This document shows positions 14,044 through 23,190 of a stretch of DNA of 23,712 nt, one piece after another. The notes beneath the pieces are model-generated. The model saw nothing but the letters and a program-made list of their open reading frames with translations. It did not search any database and had not been told where the DNA came from. The position numbers and the translations under genes were made by a program. Every line of letters begins with the position of its first letter. The first letter of the stretch is position 1. Origin of the DNA: Desulfosporosinus sp. UBA4726 (GTDB lineage: Bacteria; Bacillota; Desulfitobacteriia; Desulfitobacteriales; Desulfitobacteriaceae); the NCBI GenBank assembly GCA_002404215.1, contig DHJG01000180.1:4827-28538 (forward strand), read 5' to 3'.

Positions 14044-14736
14044 ATGGCTAAAGTAGGTAAAAAATATCAAGAGGCTGTAAAATCTTTTGATCGCAATGTA
14101 TTCCACGAGCCCTTAGAGGCATTTGCAATTGTAAAAACTAATGCAACAGCAAAGTTCGATGAAACAGTTGAAGTCGCTTTTAAATTGGGCATTGATACCC
14201 GACATGCAGACCAACAAATTCGTGGCGCAATTGTGTTGCCGAATGGTACGGGTAAAACCCGGTCAGTCTTGGTATTTGCTAAAGGGGAAAAAGCTAAGGA
14301 AGCAGAATTAGCTGGTGCAGACTTTGTCGGCGCAGAAGATATGATTGCAAAGATCGAACAAGGTTGGTTTGGTTTTGAAGTTGTTGTCGCAACACCAGAC
14401 ATGATGGGAATGGTTGGTAAATTGGGCCGTGTTCTCGGACCTAAAGGACTTATGCCAAACCCGAAAACCGGAACGGTCACTCTCGATGTGACACGTGCGA
14501 TCAAGGAAATCAAAGCTGGTAAGATTGAATACCGTGCGGAGAAAGCTGGTATTATCCATGCCCCAATCGGGAAAGCCTCGTTTACCGCAGATCAACTGTT
14601 AGAGAACTATCGTGTGTTAGCGGAGACCTTAGTTAAAGCTAAGCCTGCGTCCACCAAGGGTCAATACATGCGGAGTGTTACGGTTTCCTCAACTATGGGA
14701 CCTGGCGTGCGCATTAACCCTTCAAAAGCTCTGTAA
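14044..14736 (+). CDS. rplA: Ribosomal protein L1
   Basis: L1 forms the mobile stalk at the E site and in many bacteria represses its own L11-L1 mRNA. The 230-residue protein has the family opening MAKVGKKYQEAVK and the conserved GPRGLMPNPKTGT-type segment (here GPKGLMPNPKTGTVT). The C-terminal SSTMGPGVRINPS is also present. The ATG follows GAGGAGG. The 51-nt gap from rplK could hold an L1-binding hairpin, but I see no clear match to the 23S site. Confidence 0.97.
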   Translation: MAKVGKKYQEAVKSFDRNVFHEPLEAFAIVKTNATAKFDETVEVAFKLGIDTRHADQQIRGAIVLPNGTGKTRSVLVFAKGEKAKEAELAGADFVGAEDMIAKIEQGWFGFEVVVATPDMMGMVGKLGRVLGPKGLMPNPKTGTVTLDVTRAIKEIKAGKIEYRAEKAGIIHAPIGKASFTADQLLENYRVLAETLVKAKPASTKGQYMRSVTVSSTMGPGVRINPSKAL

Positions 14737-14749
14737 TCAGAGTGTACTC

Positions 14750-14778
14750 TTGACAGTATCTCGTAAATGGGATAGACT
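14750..14778 (+). promoter_or_regulatory. Promoter of the rplJ-rplL unit
   Basis: TTGACA (14750-14755), 17-nt spacer, TAGACT (14773-14778), beginning 14 nt after the rplA stop. The start near 14785 gives a leader that contains the whole L10 element. Confidence 0.75.
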
Positions 14779-14789
14779 TACCAGGAATT

Positions 14790-14904
14790 GAATAAAGACC
14801 GCTGTAGAAAGCAGGTGCCGTAAGGCTTAATGTCCTGCCGAGGTTGGATACGCCGATAGATATTTACTTGGCATTCTTAACCTCTGCAGACGCGGAGGTT
14901 TTTT
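14790..14904 (+). promoter_or_regulatory. L10 leader, autoregulatory attenuator
   Basis: The 201-nt gap before rplJ holds the ribosomal protein L10 leader known from Firmicutes. It has the conserved GCAGGTGCCGTAAGGCTTAA (14811-14830) followed by a complementary CCTGCCGAGG. This mimics the 23S rRNA site of L10. GAGGTT at 14840-14845 can pair with AACCTC at 14879-14884, which is also the 5' arm of the terminator. The leader can therefore switch between antitermination and termination. Excess L10-L12 complex is expected to favour termination and so cut rplJL expression. The start boundary is approximate. Confidence 0.9.
14879..14904 (+). terminator. L10 leader terminator
   Basis: AACCTCTGC (14879-14887) pairs with GCGGAGGTT (14892-14900; one T-G) around an AGAC loop, and six T end at 14904. 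It lies 33 nt before the rplJ ATG and is conditional. Confidence 0.9.
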
Positions 14905-14937
14905 GCTGGGTTTATCTGAAGGAAGGAGGTACACAAA

Positions 14938-15465
14938 ATGCCCAATATGGAAGAAAAAGTTCAAGTGGTTTCGGAAATTAAGGAAAAGTTTGAACAAGCT
15001 TCAGGCATTATCTTAGCCGACTACCGCGGTTTGACCGTTGCTCAAGTGACGCAATTGCGCACTGAAATGCGTCAAGCAGGAGTGGAATACCGTGTTTTGA
15101 AAAACTCACTGGTACAACGCGCAGCTAATGAAGTAGGGGTAGAAGGTCTTGAGTCATACCTTAAAGGACCGACAGCATTTGCTTTTAGTGCGGACCCTGT
15201 CGCTCCAGCTAAAGTTATAATGGAGTTTGTGAAAGCAAACAAGCTTAAGACTTTGAAAATTAAAGCTGGAGTTCTCGATGGAAAAGTAATCGGAGCTGAG
15301 GGTGTTAAAGCTCTTGCCGAACTACCTTCACGCGAAGTTTTACTCTCTATGGTTGTGCGCGCAATGCAAGGGCCTCTCACCGGTATGGCCAATGTTCTTC
15401 AAGGACCAATCCGCAAAATGGCTTATGCTTTGGAAGAAGTGCGTAAGCTCAAAGAAGCTCAATAG
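14938..15465 (+). CDS. rplJ: Ribosomal protein L10
   Basis: L10 anchors the L7/L12 dimers on the ribosomal stalk and, bound to L12, represses its own operon through the leader upstream. The 175-residue protein has the N-terminal rRNA-binding domain with ILADYRGLTV (about 25-34) and EYRVLKNSL. The C-terminal helix that carries L12 dimers (VLQGPIRKMAYALEEVRKLKEAQ section) is also present. The ATG follows GGAAGGAGGT. Length is in the normal range. Confidence 0.97.
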   Translation: MPNMEEKVQVVSEIKEKFEQASGIILADYRGLTVAQVTQLRTEMRQAGVEYRVLKNSLVQRAANEVGVEGLESYLKGPTAFAFSADPVAPAKVIMEFVKANKLKTLKIKAGVLDGKVIGAEGVKALAELPSREVLLSMVVRAMQGPLTGMANVLQGPIRKMAYALEEVRKLKEAQ

Positions 15466-15517
15466 GTTAAAGGTTCTTCTAAATCAAAATTAGTCATATT
15501 ATAAGGGGGAAATTAAA

Positions 15518-15895
15518 ATGTCTAAAGTAAATGAAATTCTCGAAACCGTTAAAGGTTTAACCGTTCTCGAACTATCTGAACTCGTTAAGGCGTTCGAAGT
15601 AGAATTTGGTGTAAGTGCATCTGCTCCTGCAGCAGTTGCAGCTCCAGTAGCTGCTGGCGGAGCCGCTGACGCTGCTGAAGAGAAAACTGAATTTGACGTT
15701 ATGCTCATGAGTTGTGGCGCTTCCAAAATCAGCGTTATCAAAGTTGTTCGCGAAGCAACAGGCTTAGGTCTGAAAGAAGCTAAAGATCTCGTAGACAACG
15801 CTCCAAAAGCAGTTAAAGAGAAAATTACAAAAGACGAAGCTGAAGCCTTGAAAGCTAAATTAACTGAAGCCGGTGCAACCGTCGAAGTTAAATAA
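15518..15895 (+). CDS. rplL: Ribosomal protein L7/L12
   Basis: L7/L12 is the multicopy stalk protein that recruits translation GTPases. The 125-residue protein has an N-terminal dimerisation domain (1-33), an alanine-rich flexible hinge (about 34-56) and the factor-binding C-terminal domain with KISVIKVVREATGLGLKEAK. One small oddity is a cysteine in MLMSCGASK where the family usually has alanine. The ATG follows AAGGGGGAAA. A strong terminator follows 13 nt after the stop. Confidence 0.97.
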   Translation: MSKVNEILETVKGLTVLELSELVKAFEVEFGVSASAPAAVAAPVAAGGAADAAEEKTEFDVMLMSCGASKISVIKVVREATGLGLKEAKDLVDNAPKAVKEKITKDEAEALKAKLTEAGATVEVK

Positions 15896-15908
15896 GGTTT
15901 AGAGAAAT

Positions 15909-15947
15909 AAAGAAGGTACTCTCTCAAGGAGGGTACCTTCTTTATTA
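15909..15947 (+). terminator. Terminator of the rplJ-rplL unit
   Basis: A perfect 11-bp stem, AAAGAAGGTAC (15909-15919) with GTACCTTCTTT (15933-15943), followed by a T-rich ATTAT stretch. The A-rich 5' flank makes it partly symmetrical. It separates rplJL from rpoBC, which have their own promoter. Confidence 0.88.
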
Positions 15948-15980
15948 TACAAAATAAAGTCTCAAAAAACAAAGTAATAC

Positions 15981-16009
15981 TTGACAGGCGCCTTTAACTT
16001 TGCTATAAT
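15981..16009 (+). promoter_or_regulatory. rpoBC promoter, full consensus with extended -10
   Basis: TTGACA (15981-15986), 17-nt spacer, TATAAT (16004-16009) preceded by TGC. Both boxes and the spacing are perfect; this is the strongest sigmaA-type promoter in the window. Start near 16016. Confidence 0.9.
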
Positions 16010-16015
16010 CTACAA

Positions 16016-16235
16016 ATGTTACTGTTAACAGTTGGGATTTATTACTTAATCTGTCCATGCTATGGTATAGCTTGTTAGCATTGGGAAATAAGGAGATATT
16101 ATCTTTGATTGGTCACTATGATAGCGGAATTACATAAACGTTGAAGCGAGGTTCTATTAAAAGGCCTTGCTTTTGGCTGTTTATGTCAATATATATACCT
16201 CACTGAGAAGAAATCGCACTGAGGGGTGAAGCGTA
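16016..16235 (+). other. Structured rpoB leader
   Basis: The 340-nt gap between rplL and rpoB has a terminator, a promoter and this 220-nt untranslated leader, with no gene. It contains a 12-bp palindrome ACTGTTAACAGT (16021-16032). ATGCTA (16057-16062) can pair with TAGCAT (16076-16081) or fold as GCTAT/ATAGC. An 8-bp stem AAGCGAGG (16144-16151) with CCTTGCTT (16165-16172) is followed by TT. CCTCA (16198-16202) can pair with TGAGG (16220-16224), the ribosome site. I know of no named element that matches. Confidence 0.5.
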
Positions 16236-19200
16236 ATGTTCTATCCTGTTAAGGTTGGGACACGGGAGCGCTGGAGTTACTCCAGGATCCGAGAAGTCCT
16301 TGACATGCCAAATCTGATTGAAATTCAGCAGAACTCCTATCGATGGTTTCTTGATGAAGGATTGCGCGATATGTTTCGCGATATTTCACCAATTCAAGAT
16401 TTCACGGGCAATCTCGTTTTGGAATTCATCGATTATAACTTAGGGGATGCTAAGTACGAGGTAGAGGAGTGCAAAGAACGTGATGTCACGTATGCTGCAC
16501 CTCTGCGCGTAAAGGTACGACTAATTAACAAGGAAACCGGCGAAGTGAAAGAGCAGGAAGTCTTTATGGGGGACTTCCCGCTAATGACAGACAAGGGTAC
16601 ATTTATTATCAACGGAGCCGAACGTGTTATCGTCAGCCAACTTGTGCGTTCTCCTGGTGTCTATTATGCAGAGCAAATTGATGCAAGTGGTAAGAAACTT
16701 TTTGGCGCTACGGTTATTCCAAATCGTGGAGCTTGGTTGGAATTCGAATCGGATGTAAACGATAATATTTTTGTTAGGGTTGATCGAACGCGAAAATTAC
16801 CAGGTACCGTTCTTATTCGGGCTTTGGGTTATTCAAGTAACGGTCAGATACTAGAGCTGTTCAATGATAATGAGTATATCCGTGCTACCTTGGAGAGAGA
16901 CAACTCAGAGTCAACAGAAGAAGCTTTAGTTGAAATTTATAAACGCTTAAGGCCAGGTGAGCCACCGACAGTTGACAGTGCGCGATCATTATTAGAAGCA
17001 CTCTTCTTCGATGCCAAACGCTATGATTTGGCGAAGGTTGGGCGCTATAAACTTAACAAGAAACTAGTCAATTTCCAAAACCCCGATGATTTACCTCCGA
17101 TGGAGGTTCGACATTTAACTCGTGGAGATATTGTAGCTGCCGTTAAACGGATGCTTGCCTTGATGGATGGTGAAGGGCATAAAGATGACATTGACCATTT
17201 AGGGAATCGTCGGTTACGTTCAGTTGGAGAACTCCTTCAGAATCAATTTCGCATTGGCTTGTCCCGCATGGAGCGCGTTGTGCGCGAGCGGATGACGATT
17301 CAAGATGTCGAAGTGATTACGCCTCAAGTATTAATTAATATTCGGCCGGTTGTCGCCGCCATTAAAGAGTTTTTTGGTAGCAGTCAGTTATCACAATTTA
17401 TGGATCAGACAAATCCTCTAGCTGAATTAACACATAAGCGCCGCTTGAGCGCCTTAGGACCTGGGGGATTAAGTAGGGAACGTGCTGGTTTCGAAGTGCG
17501 TGACGTCCACTTTTCTCACTATGGAAGAATGTGTCCAGTAGAGACTCCAGAGGGTCCGAACATTGGTTTGATCGGTTCTTTAGCGACGTTTGGCCGTATC
17601 AATCCTTATGGCTTTATTGAAGCCCCATACCGTATGGCGGATAAAGAGAATGGTAGAGTCACTGATGAAATCCATTATTTGACCGCTGACGAAGAAGAAA
17701 ACTTTGTTGTAGCACAAGCAAATGCCCCGCTCGATAAAGATGGCAAGTTTGTTGGAGAAAAAATTGATGGCCGTCATGGTCCTGACTTCGTTCATGTTTC
17801 GCCAAATCAGGTTGACTACATGGACGTATCTCCGAAGCAAATGGTATCCATTGCAACGGCTCTCATTCCCTTCTTAGAGCATGATGATGCAAATAGAGCC
17901 TTGATGGGATCTAACATGCAGCGCCAGGCTGTGCCTCTCTTGCGTACGGATTCGCCTTACGTCGGAACAGGAATGGAATACAAGACCGCGAAGGACTCTG
18001 GAGTTTGTGCAATCAGCAAAAATGCTGGAGTTGTGGAGCGGGCGACCGCAGACGAAATCATTATTCTTCATGATGATGGAACAACGGAGAAGCACAAGCT
18101 ACTCAAATATTCACGTTCAAACCAAGGAACCTGCATTAACCAAAAACCCATTGTTATGAAGGGGGAGCGGGTTGAGGCAAGTCAGATTATTGCCGATGGC
18201 CCATCAACTGATCATGGAGAACTCGCTTTGGGACGCAATGTCCTTGTGGCTTTCATGACTTGGGAAGGCTATAACTATGAGGACGCGATTCTCATTAGCG
18301 AGAAGCTTCTTCGAGAGGATTATTATACTTCCATTCATATTGAAGAGTATGAATCTGATGCGCGTGATACCAAGCTTGGTCCTGAAGAAATCACACGTGA
18401 CATTCCCAATGTAGGGGAAGACGTGTTGAAGGATCTTGATGAGCGGGGAATTATCCGAATTGGAGCAGAAGTTCGTCCAGGAGATATCTTGGTCGGAAAA
18501 GTAACTCCGAAGGGTGAGACAGAGCTTACTGCGGAAGAACGACTACTACGCGCGATTTTCGGAGAAAAAGCGCGTGAAGTGCGCGATACTTCCTTGCGAG
18601 TGCCTCATGGAGAAGCTGGAAAAATTGTTGACGTGAAAGTATTTACCCGTGAAAACGGAGATGAATTATCTCCCGGTGTTAATCAACTCGTTCGAGTTTA
18701 CATTGCCCAAAAACGGAAGATTTCCGTAGGTGACAAGGTGGCTGGTCGACACGGTAACAAAGGGGTTATTTCACGAATCATGCATCAAGAGGATATGCCA
18801 TTTATGCCTGATGGCACGCCAATCGAGATTGTTCTCAATCCCTTGGGCGTTCCTTCCCGTATGAATATTGGTCAGGTTCTTGAAACGCACTTAGGCAGAG
18901 CAGCTAAGGCGTTAGGAATCCGCATTGCGACTCCGGTCTTTGATGGCGCCACAGAAGACGACATTTTTGAGACTTTGGAGAAAGCTGGCATCCCGATGGA
19001 CGGGAAGACCATGTTGTATGACGGTCGAACAGGTGATCCGTTTGATAGCAAGATTACCGTTGGTTACATGTATGTGCTTAAGCTTCACCATTTGGTTGAT
19101 GATAAGATCCATGCTCGTTCAACGGGGCCGTACTCGCTTGTGACACAGCAGCCGTTGGGTGGTAAAGCTCAATTTGGGGGCCAACGTTTTGGAGAAATGG

Positions 19201-19664
19201 AAGTATGGGCGTTGGAAGCCTATGGCGCGGCTTATACTTTGCAAGAGATTCTAACGGTGAAATCAGATGATGTCGTTGGCCGTGTAAAGACTTACGAAGC
19301 CATCGTCAAAGGTGAGAACATCCCTGAACCAGGTATTCCAGAATCCTTTAAGGTATTGATCAAAGAAATGCAGAGTTTGTGTCTTGATGTTAGAGTCCTA
19401 TCAGCAGATGATCAAGAAATTGAGATTCATGATACTGATGAGGATATTTCGGAAACCGCAAAGGAACTCGGCATTGATCTTCATGAAGAACTTCCCCCTC
19501 CAGTATCTAAATCGATTGCCAAAAATACCGATGAGGAACTTGGCTTAGATGTAGATGAGGAAGCCGTCGACGAGGAAATCATAATCGACGAGGCAGATCC
19601 GCTTGAAGAATTGAATGCAGAGGTCTTAGAGGAAGAAGATATAGATCTTGGCGATCTCAAATAG
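16236..19664 (+). CDS. rpoB: RNA polymerase beta subunit
   Basis: RpoB forms one pincer of RNA polymerase and most of the rifampicin pocket. The 1142-residue protein opens with the usual VKVGTRERWSYSRI and keeps all blocks up to the C-terminal KAQFGGQRFGEMEVWALEAYGA clamp-connector region. The rifampicin cluster is at about 383-408 (SQLSQFMDQTNPLAEL, then THKRRLSALG). The residues matching E. coli D516, H526 and S531 are D390, H400 and S405, so no classical resistance change is present. The last about 65 residues are a low-complexity acidic tail rich in D and E, as in other Firmicutes. The start ATG 16236 follows GAGGGGTGAAG. CarD, encoded at 2081, is expected to bind the beta1 lobe. rpoC follows after 26 nt. 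Confidence 0.98.
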   Translation: MFYPVKVGTRERWSYSRIREVLDMPNLIEIQQNSYRWFLDEGLRDMFRDISPIQDFTGNLVLEFIDYNLGDAKYEVEECKERDVTYAAPLRVKVRLINKETGEVKEQEVFMGDFPLMTDKGTFIINGAERVIVSQLVRSPGVYYAEQIDASGKKLFGATVIPNRGAWLEFESDVNDNIFVRVDRTRKLPGTVLIRALGYSSNGQILELFNDNEYIRATLERDNSESTEEALVEIYKRLRPGEPPTVDSARSLLEALFFDAKRYDLAKVGRYKLNKKLVNFQNPDDLPPMEVRHLTRGDIVAAVKRMLALMDGEGHKDDIDHLGNRRLRSVGELLQNQFRIGLSRMERVVRERMTIQDVEVITPQVLINIRPVVAAIKEFFGSSQLSQFMDQTNPLAELTHKRRLSALGPGGLSRERAGFEVRDVHFSHYGRMCPVETPEGPNIGLIGSLATFGRINPYGFIEAPYRMADKENGRVTDEIHYLTADEEENFVVAQANAPLDKDGKFVGEKIDGRHGPDFVHVSPNQVDYMDVSPKQMVSIATALIPFLEHDDANRALMGSNMQRQAVPLLRTDSPYVGTGMEYKTAKDSGVCAISKNAGVVERATADEIIILHDDGTTEKHKLLKYSRSNQGTCINQKPIVMKGERVEASQIIADGPSTDHGELALGRNVLVAFMTWEGYNYEDAILISEKLLREDYYTSIHIEEYESDARDTKLGPEEITRDIPNVGEDVLKDLDERGIIRIGAEVRPGDILVGKVTPKGETELTAEERLLRAIFGEKAREVRDTSLRVPHGEAGKIVDVKVFTRENGDELSPGVNQLVRVYIAQKRKISVGDKVAGRHGNKGVISRIMHQEDMPFMPDGTPIEIVLNPLGVPSRMNIGQVLETHLGRAAKALGIRIATPVFDGATEDDIFETLEKAGIPMDGKTMLYDGRTGDPFDSKITVGYMYVLKLHHLVDDKIHARSTGPYSLVTQQPLGGKAQFGGQRFGEMEVWALEAYGAAYTLQEILTVKSDDVVGRVKTYEAIVKGENIPEPGIPESFKVLIKEMQSLCLDVRVLSADDQEIEIHDTDEDISETAKELGIDLHEELPPPVSKSIAKNTDEELGLDVDEEAVDEEIIIDEADPLEELNAEVLEEEDIDLGDLK

Positions 19665-19690
19665 TCCCCGGACGAAAGGAGCGATAAGGA

Positions 19691-22600
19691 TTGCTAGACG
19701 TCAATAACTTCGACCGCATGCGTATCGGCTTAGCTTCACCGGATATGATTCGTGAGTGGTCATTTGGAGAGGTAAAGAAGCCTGAAACCATAAACTATCG
19801 GACCTTAAAGCCAGAACGCGAAGGTTTGTTTTGTGAGAAAATTTTTGGTCCGACTCGGGACTGGGAATGTCACTGCGGTAAGTATAAACGTGTTCGGTAT
19901 AAGGGAATCGTTTGTGACCGTTGTGGAGTCGAAGTGACTCGATCGAAAGTACGTCGTGAACGAATGGGGCATATTGTACTCGCAGCCCCGGTTTCGCATA
20001 TTTGGTATTTTAAGGGAATTCCCAGCCGTATGGGTTTGCTGTTGGATATGTCTCCAAGGGCTTTGGAAAAAGTTCTATATTTCGTCTCCTATATTGTGAC
20101 CGATTCTGGTGATACATCTTTGATGAAGAAGCAGCTTCTGACTGAAACAGAATACAGAGAGTATCGTGATAAGTACGGGGATCGTTTCCAAGCACAAATG
20201 GGAGCGGAAGCAGTTAAACAATTGCTCGGAGAGATGGATTTAGACAAACTAAATGACGAACTTCGGGTAGAGTTAAAGGAAGTATCCGGACAGCGAAAAA
20301 TACGTGCGATCCGGCGCCTCGAAGTTGTCGAGGCCTTCAAAACCTCAGGAAACCGTCCAGAGTGGATGATAATGGATGTTGTTCCGGTTATTCCGCCCGA
20401 ATTGCGACCAATGGTCCAATTAGATGGTGGACGGTTTGCTACGTCTGACCTCAATGACCTCTATCGGCGTGTAATCAATCGTAATAACCGACTCAAACGC
20501 CTGTTGGATTTGGGTGCGCCAGACATTATTGTTAAAAATGAAAAGCGGATGCTTCAAGAAGCGGTTGATGCTTTGATTGACAATGGCCGCCGTGGACGTC
20601 CAGTGACTGGCCCGGGAAATCGCCCATTAAAATCTTTGAGCGATATGTTAAAGGGCAAACAGGGCCGCTTCAGGCAGAACCTCTTGGGAAAACGTGTTGA
20701 TTATTCCGGACGTTCTGTTATCGTTGTCGGGCCGAATCTTAAACTTCACCAGTGTGGTCTTCCAAAGGAAATGGCTTTGGAACTATTTAAGCCATTTGTG
20801 ATGAAGAAACTTGTCAATGAGGGCCATGCACACAATATTAAAAGCGCGAAACGTATGGTTGAGAGAGTTCGCCCCGAGGTGTGGGATGTCCTCGAAGAGG
20901 TTATCTCTGATCACCCTGTATTGCTGAATCGTGCCCCAACACTTCATCGTTTAGGAATTCAGGCGTTTGAGCCGATCTTAGTTGAAGGCCGGGCTCTGCA
21001 GATTCACCCCTTAGTTTGCACGGCATACAACGCAGACTTTGACGGAGACCAAATGGCAGTCCACGTTCCTTTGTCAGCTGAGGCTCAGTCTGAAGCGAGA
21101 TTGCTTATGTTAGCGTCTCATAATATCCTGAACCCCAAAGACGGACGCCCAGTACAAACTCCTACCCAAGATATGGTTCTGGGATCCTATTACCTAACTA
21201 TGGATCGTCCAGGTGCCTTTGGGGAAGGTAAAATATTTAAAGATTATGACGAGGCTGTCTTAGCTTATGATTCAAAAGTAGTTCACTTGCAAGCTAGTAT
21301 TAAAGTTCGCCGTAACGGAGAACTCTTAGAGACTACTGTCGGACGGTTGATCTTCAATTCCGTCATTCCGCCAGAAGTGGGCTATTTTAACGAAGTTACA
21401 GGTAAAAAGGGCTTAGGAGATATCGTGGCCAAAACCTATCGCAAGTGTGGCTATGAAGCGACAGCTTCATTGCTAGACGGGCTGAAAAGTCAAGGGTTTA
21501 AGTTCTCAACTCGGGCGGGAATGACCGTTGGTTTGACGGATATTACGGTTCCCGAGGCGAAGACGGAGATTCTTACTAAAGCGGACGCAGCGGTTGCCAA
21601 AACAGAGCAACAATATCGTCGTGGTTTGATTACGGATGAAGAGCGTTACAACCTTGTCATTGATACTTGGGCGAAAGCAACCAAGACTGTGACCCAGGCG
21701 TTAATGGATACCCTCGATCAGTTTAACCCGGTGTACATGATGGCTACCTCTGGAGCTCGGGGTAATATTCAACAGTTGCGACAACTTGCGGGAATGCGGG
21801 GACTCATGGCTGACCCATCTGGACGAACCATTGAGTTGCCGATTAAGGCAAACTTCCGTGAAGGTCTAACCGTTTTAGAATATTTTATTTCCTCTCACGG
21901 TGCACGGAAAGGTCTTGCAGATACTGCTTTGCGAACAGCTGACTCAGGTTATCTGACACGTCGTTTGGTTGATGTATCTCAGGATGTGATTGTGCGTGAA
22001 GAAGACTGCGGAACGTTAACTGGTATTATGGTTGAAGATATTAAAGATGGTCCTGAAATTATCGAACCCTTTATAGATCGTCTAGTTGGACGATTTGTTT
22101 TGGAGGAGATACACCATCCAGAGACGGGCGAACTACTCGCTTCACCAGACTATGAAATAACAGAGGAACAGGCAGAAGCTATTGTAAATGCATTTGATAC
22201 AGCTATAATCCGTTCTGTTCTCACCTGTAAGTCACGCTATGGTGTCTGCAAGAAGTGCTACGGTCGTAACCTGGCAACTGGACGCCCTGTTGAGATGGGT
22301 GAGGCTGTTGGAATCATCGCGGCGCAGTCCATTGGAGAACCTGGAACTCAGTTAACCATGCGTACGTTCCATACCGGTGGTGTTGCGGGTGATGATATTA
22401 CTCAAGGTCTTCCGCGGGTAGAAGAGTTGTTCGAAGCCCGTAAACCGAAAGGGCAAGCGATCATATCGGAAGCTATTGGGAAGGTGTCGATCAGTGAGGT
22501 CAAAGGACGACGAGAAATAGACCTTCTCACTGAAACCGAAGAGCATCTACTTTATACTATTCCCTATGGATCACGTCTCTGTGTTAAAGAGGGTCAGATG

Positions 22601-23119
22601 GTAGAAGCAGGCGACGAGCTGACAGAAGGTAGTATTAATCCACATGATATGTTGAAGGTCAAAGGTCCACGTGGTGTTCAGGTTTATCTAGTTGGTGAAG
22701 TGCAACGCGTATACAGGCTTCAAGGGGTTGATATTAACGACAAGCACATTGAAGTTATGGTACGGCAAATGTTGCGCAAGGTCAAAATAGATGATGCCGG
22801 TGATACTGGTCTGCTCCCGGGTGGTCTAATTGATGTCTTTGACTTTCAAGATGAGAATACACAAGCCATTGCTGAAGGTGGGGAACCTGCAGTAGCTCAT
22901 CCAGTACTCCTGGGGATTACTAAGGCATCCTTGGCGACAGACTCCTTCCTCTCCGCAGCTTCTTTTCAAGAGACGACTCGAGTTCTCACAGAAGCAGCTA
23001 TTAAAGGAAAAGTTGATCCGCTACTCGGCTTAAAGGAAAATGTAATCATCGGTAAATTAATTCCTGCCGGGACGGGCATGTCTAGGTATCGAAATATTAA
23101 AACTTTGGAACCAAAATAG
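19691..23119 (+). CDS. rpoC: RNA polymerase beta' subunit
   Basis: RpoC carries the catalytic centre of RNA polymerase. The 1142-residue protein has the N-terminal zinc site (C60, C62, C75, C78) and the absolutely conserved NADFDGD (447-453), whose D449, D451 and D453 hold the catalytic Mg. The second zinc site (C773, C846, C853, C856) is followed by the trigger-loop and bridge-region segment EAVGIIAAQSIGEPGTQLT. There is no large insertion in the trigger loop, as expected for Firmicutes. The start is TTG at 19691 with AAAGGAG (19675-19681) upstream; no ATG is nearby before the conserved N terminus, so TTG is well supported although unusual for such a highly made protein. Downstream lies a new promoter and the rplGB-rpsL unit, with no terminator between. 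Confidence 0.98.
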   Translation: MLDVNNFDRMRIGLASPDMIREWSFGEVKKPETINYRTLKPEREGLFCEKIFGPTRDWECHCGKYKRVRYKGIVCDRCGVEVTRSKVRRERMGHIVLAAPVSHIWYFKGIPSRMGLLLDMSPRALEKVLYFVSYIVTDSGDTSLMKKQLLTETEYREYRDKYGDRFQAQMGAEAVKQLLGEMDLDKLNDELRVELKEVSGQRKIRAIRRLEVVEAFKTSGNRPEWMIMDVVPVIPPELRPMVQLDGGRFATSDLNDLYRRVINRNNRLKRLLDLGAPDIIVKNEKRMLQEAVDALIDNGRRGRPVTGPGNRPLKSLSDMLKGKQGRFRQNLLGKRVDYSGRSVIVVGPNLKLHQCGLPKEMALELFKPFVMKKLVNEGHAHNIKSAKRMVERVRPEVWDVLEEVISDHPVLLNRAPTLHRLGIQAFEPILVEGRALQIHPLVCTAYNADFDGDQMAVHVPLSAEAQSEARLLMLASHNILNPKDGRPVQTPTQDMVLGSYYLTMDRPGAFGEGKIFKDYDEAVLAYDSKVVHLQASIKVRRNGELLETTVGRLIFNSVIPPEVGYFNEVTGKKGLGDIVAKTYRKCGYEATASLLDGLKSQGFKFSTRAGMTVGLTDITVPEAKTEILTKADAAVAKTEQQYRRGLITDEERYNLVIDTWAKATKTVTQALMDTLDQFNPVYMMATSGARGNIQQLRQLAGMRGLMADPSGRTIELPIKANFREGLTVLEYFISSHGARKGLADTALRTADSGYLTRRLVDVSQDVIVREEDCGTLTGIMVEDIKDGPEIIEPFIDRLVGRFVLEEIHHPETGELLASPDYEITEEQAEAIVNAFDTAIIRSVLTCKSRYGVCKKCYGRNLATGRPVEMGEAVGIIAAQSIGEPGTQLTMRTFHTGGVAGDDITQGLPRVEELFEARKPKGQAIISEAIGKVSISEVKGRREIDLLTETEEHLLYTIPYGSRLCVKEGQMVEAGDELTEGSINPHDMLKVKGPRGVQVYLVGEVQRVYRLQGVDINDKHIEVMVRQMLRKVKIDDAGDTGLLPGGLIDVFDFQDENTQAIAEGGEPAVAHPVLLGITKASLATDSFLSAASFQETTRVLTEAAIKGKVDPLLGLKENVIIGKLIPAGTGMSRYRNIKTLEPK

Positions 23120-23129
23120 TTATGCATTA

Positions 23130-23158
23130 TTGACACCCTTGAGTGCAAATGCTAAACT
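23130..23158 (+). promoter_or_regulatory. Promoter of the rplGB-rpsL (str-type) unit
   Basis: TTGACA (23130-23135), 17-nt spacer, TAAACT (23153-23158) preceded by TGC. Begins 10 nt after the rpoC stop; start near 23165. Confidence 0.75.
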
Positions 23159-23190
23159 ACAATAGTGTGATTAAGGGGGAAAGCATTTTG

